This document shows positions 63,542 to 64,000 of a DNA stretch of 64,000 bases, piece by piece. The first letter of the stretch is position 1, and each line of letters opens with the position of its first letter. Made by a program: the position numbers and the translations under genes. This stretch comes from Streptomyces roseolus (GTDB lineage: Bacteria > Actinomycetota > Actinomycetes > Streptomycetales > Streptomycetaceae), in contig NZ_BMTV01000001.1 of the NCBI RefSeq assembly GCF_014649855.1, forward strand, positions 1-64,000, written 5' to 3'. The notes under the pieces were generated by a model that saw only the letters and a program-made list of their open reading frames with translations, made no database searches and was not told the DNA's origin.

Positions 63542-64000
63542 GTGAAACAACTGCGGCTCAAAGTGCTCGCCGGACTCTTCCTGGTCGCCGGCATCCTCTC
63601 CTGGGGCGGCGCCCGCCTCTGGGACTCGGTCGGCACGCTCCCCAGCGTGCCGCTCGCGGCACCCGTCGTCCTCGCGGTGATCGCGGTGGTCCTCACCGCC
63701 ACCGCCCTCTCGATCCGGGCCCGCCTCAAGGCCCAGCGCGAGCGCCGCCCCGGCGCCAAGGGCGTCGAACCCCTGATGGCCGCCCGCGCGGTCGTCTTCG
63801 GCCAGGCCAGCGCCCTGGTCGCCGCCCTCGTCGCCGGCCTCTACGGCGGCGTGGGCGTCTTCCTCCTCGGCTCCCTCGACGTCCCCGCCCGCCGCGACCA
63901 GGCCCTCTACGCCGCCGCCGCGGTCCTCGCCGGCCTCGCCGTCATCGCCGCCGCCCTCTTCCTGGAACGCGTCTGCAAGCTCCCGGAGGACGACGAAGGC
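63542..64000 (+). CDS. DUF3180 membrane protein (3' end outside window)
   Basis: Open from GTG 63542 to the window end without a stop (153 codons so far). Four hydrophobic segments: LKVLAGLFLVAGILSW, LAAPVVLAVIAVVLTATALS, GQASALVAALVAGLYGG and LYAAAAVLAGLAVIAAALFL. It follows folK by 48 bp with GGACTCCC upstream and belongs to the conserved actinobacterial DUF3180 family in the folate cluster. In S. coelicolor folE and ftsH, as I recall, lie just beyond; not visible here. Confidence 0.85.
   Translation, partial: MKQLRLKVLAGLFLVAGILSWGGARLWDSVGTLPSVPLAAPVVLAVIAVVLTATALSIRARLKAQRERRPGAKGVEPLMAARAVVFGQASALVAALVAGLYGGVGVFLLGSLDVPARRDQALYAAAAVLAGLAVIAAALFLERVCKLPEDDEG

Overview
The window is very GC-rich (my rough estimate is a little over 70% G+C), with third positions almost all G or C, frequent GTG starts and many apparently leaderless genes. 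This points to Streptomyces. The gene order (trpS-proC-ilvD-radA-disA-mutY-sigE/cseABC-clpC-lsr2-coaX-nadC-nadB-panC-nuoD2-lysX-fol genes) matches, as I recall it, the conserved core of the S. coelicolor chromosome around SCO3334 to SCO3402. No insertion sequence, prophage, tRNA or CRISPR array was seen.

Left part (1-13 kb). The first ~240 bases are the upstream promoter/leader region of a ribosomal RNA operon that runs leftwards out of the window. Next is a tryptophanyl-tRNA synthetase preceded by a 13-codon leader peptide with tandem Trp codons and three mutually exclusive hairpins, a classical attenuator. Then follow a GlxA/AraC regulator divergent from an isochorismatase-like hydrolase, proC, an ABC export pair, a membrane Ser/Thr kinase with a beta-propeller, a SapA-like secreted protein, ilvD and a TetR/sugar-phosphate isomerase pair.

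13-29 kb. Ppx/GppA phosphatase, a Cys-rich protein, an unusual sigma-factor-like/zinc-finger/membrane fusion protein, the genome-integrity pair radA-disA (c-di-AMP synthase), a PAP2 phosphatase, mutY, the cell-envelope-stress operon sigE-cseA-cseB-cseC, and a DHA2-type efflux pump with its divergent TetR repressor.

29-47 kb. A secreted M23 peptidase, a lone 975-residue NACHT/STAND NTPase (an NLR-like, possible antiphage protein), clpC, a small Prim-Pol-like protein, lsr2, an argA-type acetyltransferase, BlaI, small proteins, and a translationally coupled NAD/CoA cluster (DUF2520-panC-nadB-nadC-coaX), followed by a PLP aldolase.

47-64 kb. A DUF5937/ArsR regulator with a 31-bp palindromic operator candidate, a two-component system, a MidA/NDUFAF7-like methyltransferase next to an orphan nuoD paralogue, a coiled-coil membrane protein, an OpuB-type betaine/choline ABC importer, an esterase, an MprF/LysX-like membrane protein, and the folate cluster folP-(NTF2-like)-folB-folK-DUF3180, which runs off the right edge.

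The most striking unannotated signal is a 12-bp palindrome, CACGCGCGCGTG. It occurs 14 times exactly (17 times as the 10-bp core) in this window, in genes in three different reading frames, in terminators and in intergenic DNA. Other non-gene structure includes two clusters of DnaA-box-like sequences (upstream of radA and of nuoD2) and a 35-bp minisatellite at 46.65-46.82 kb.
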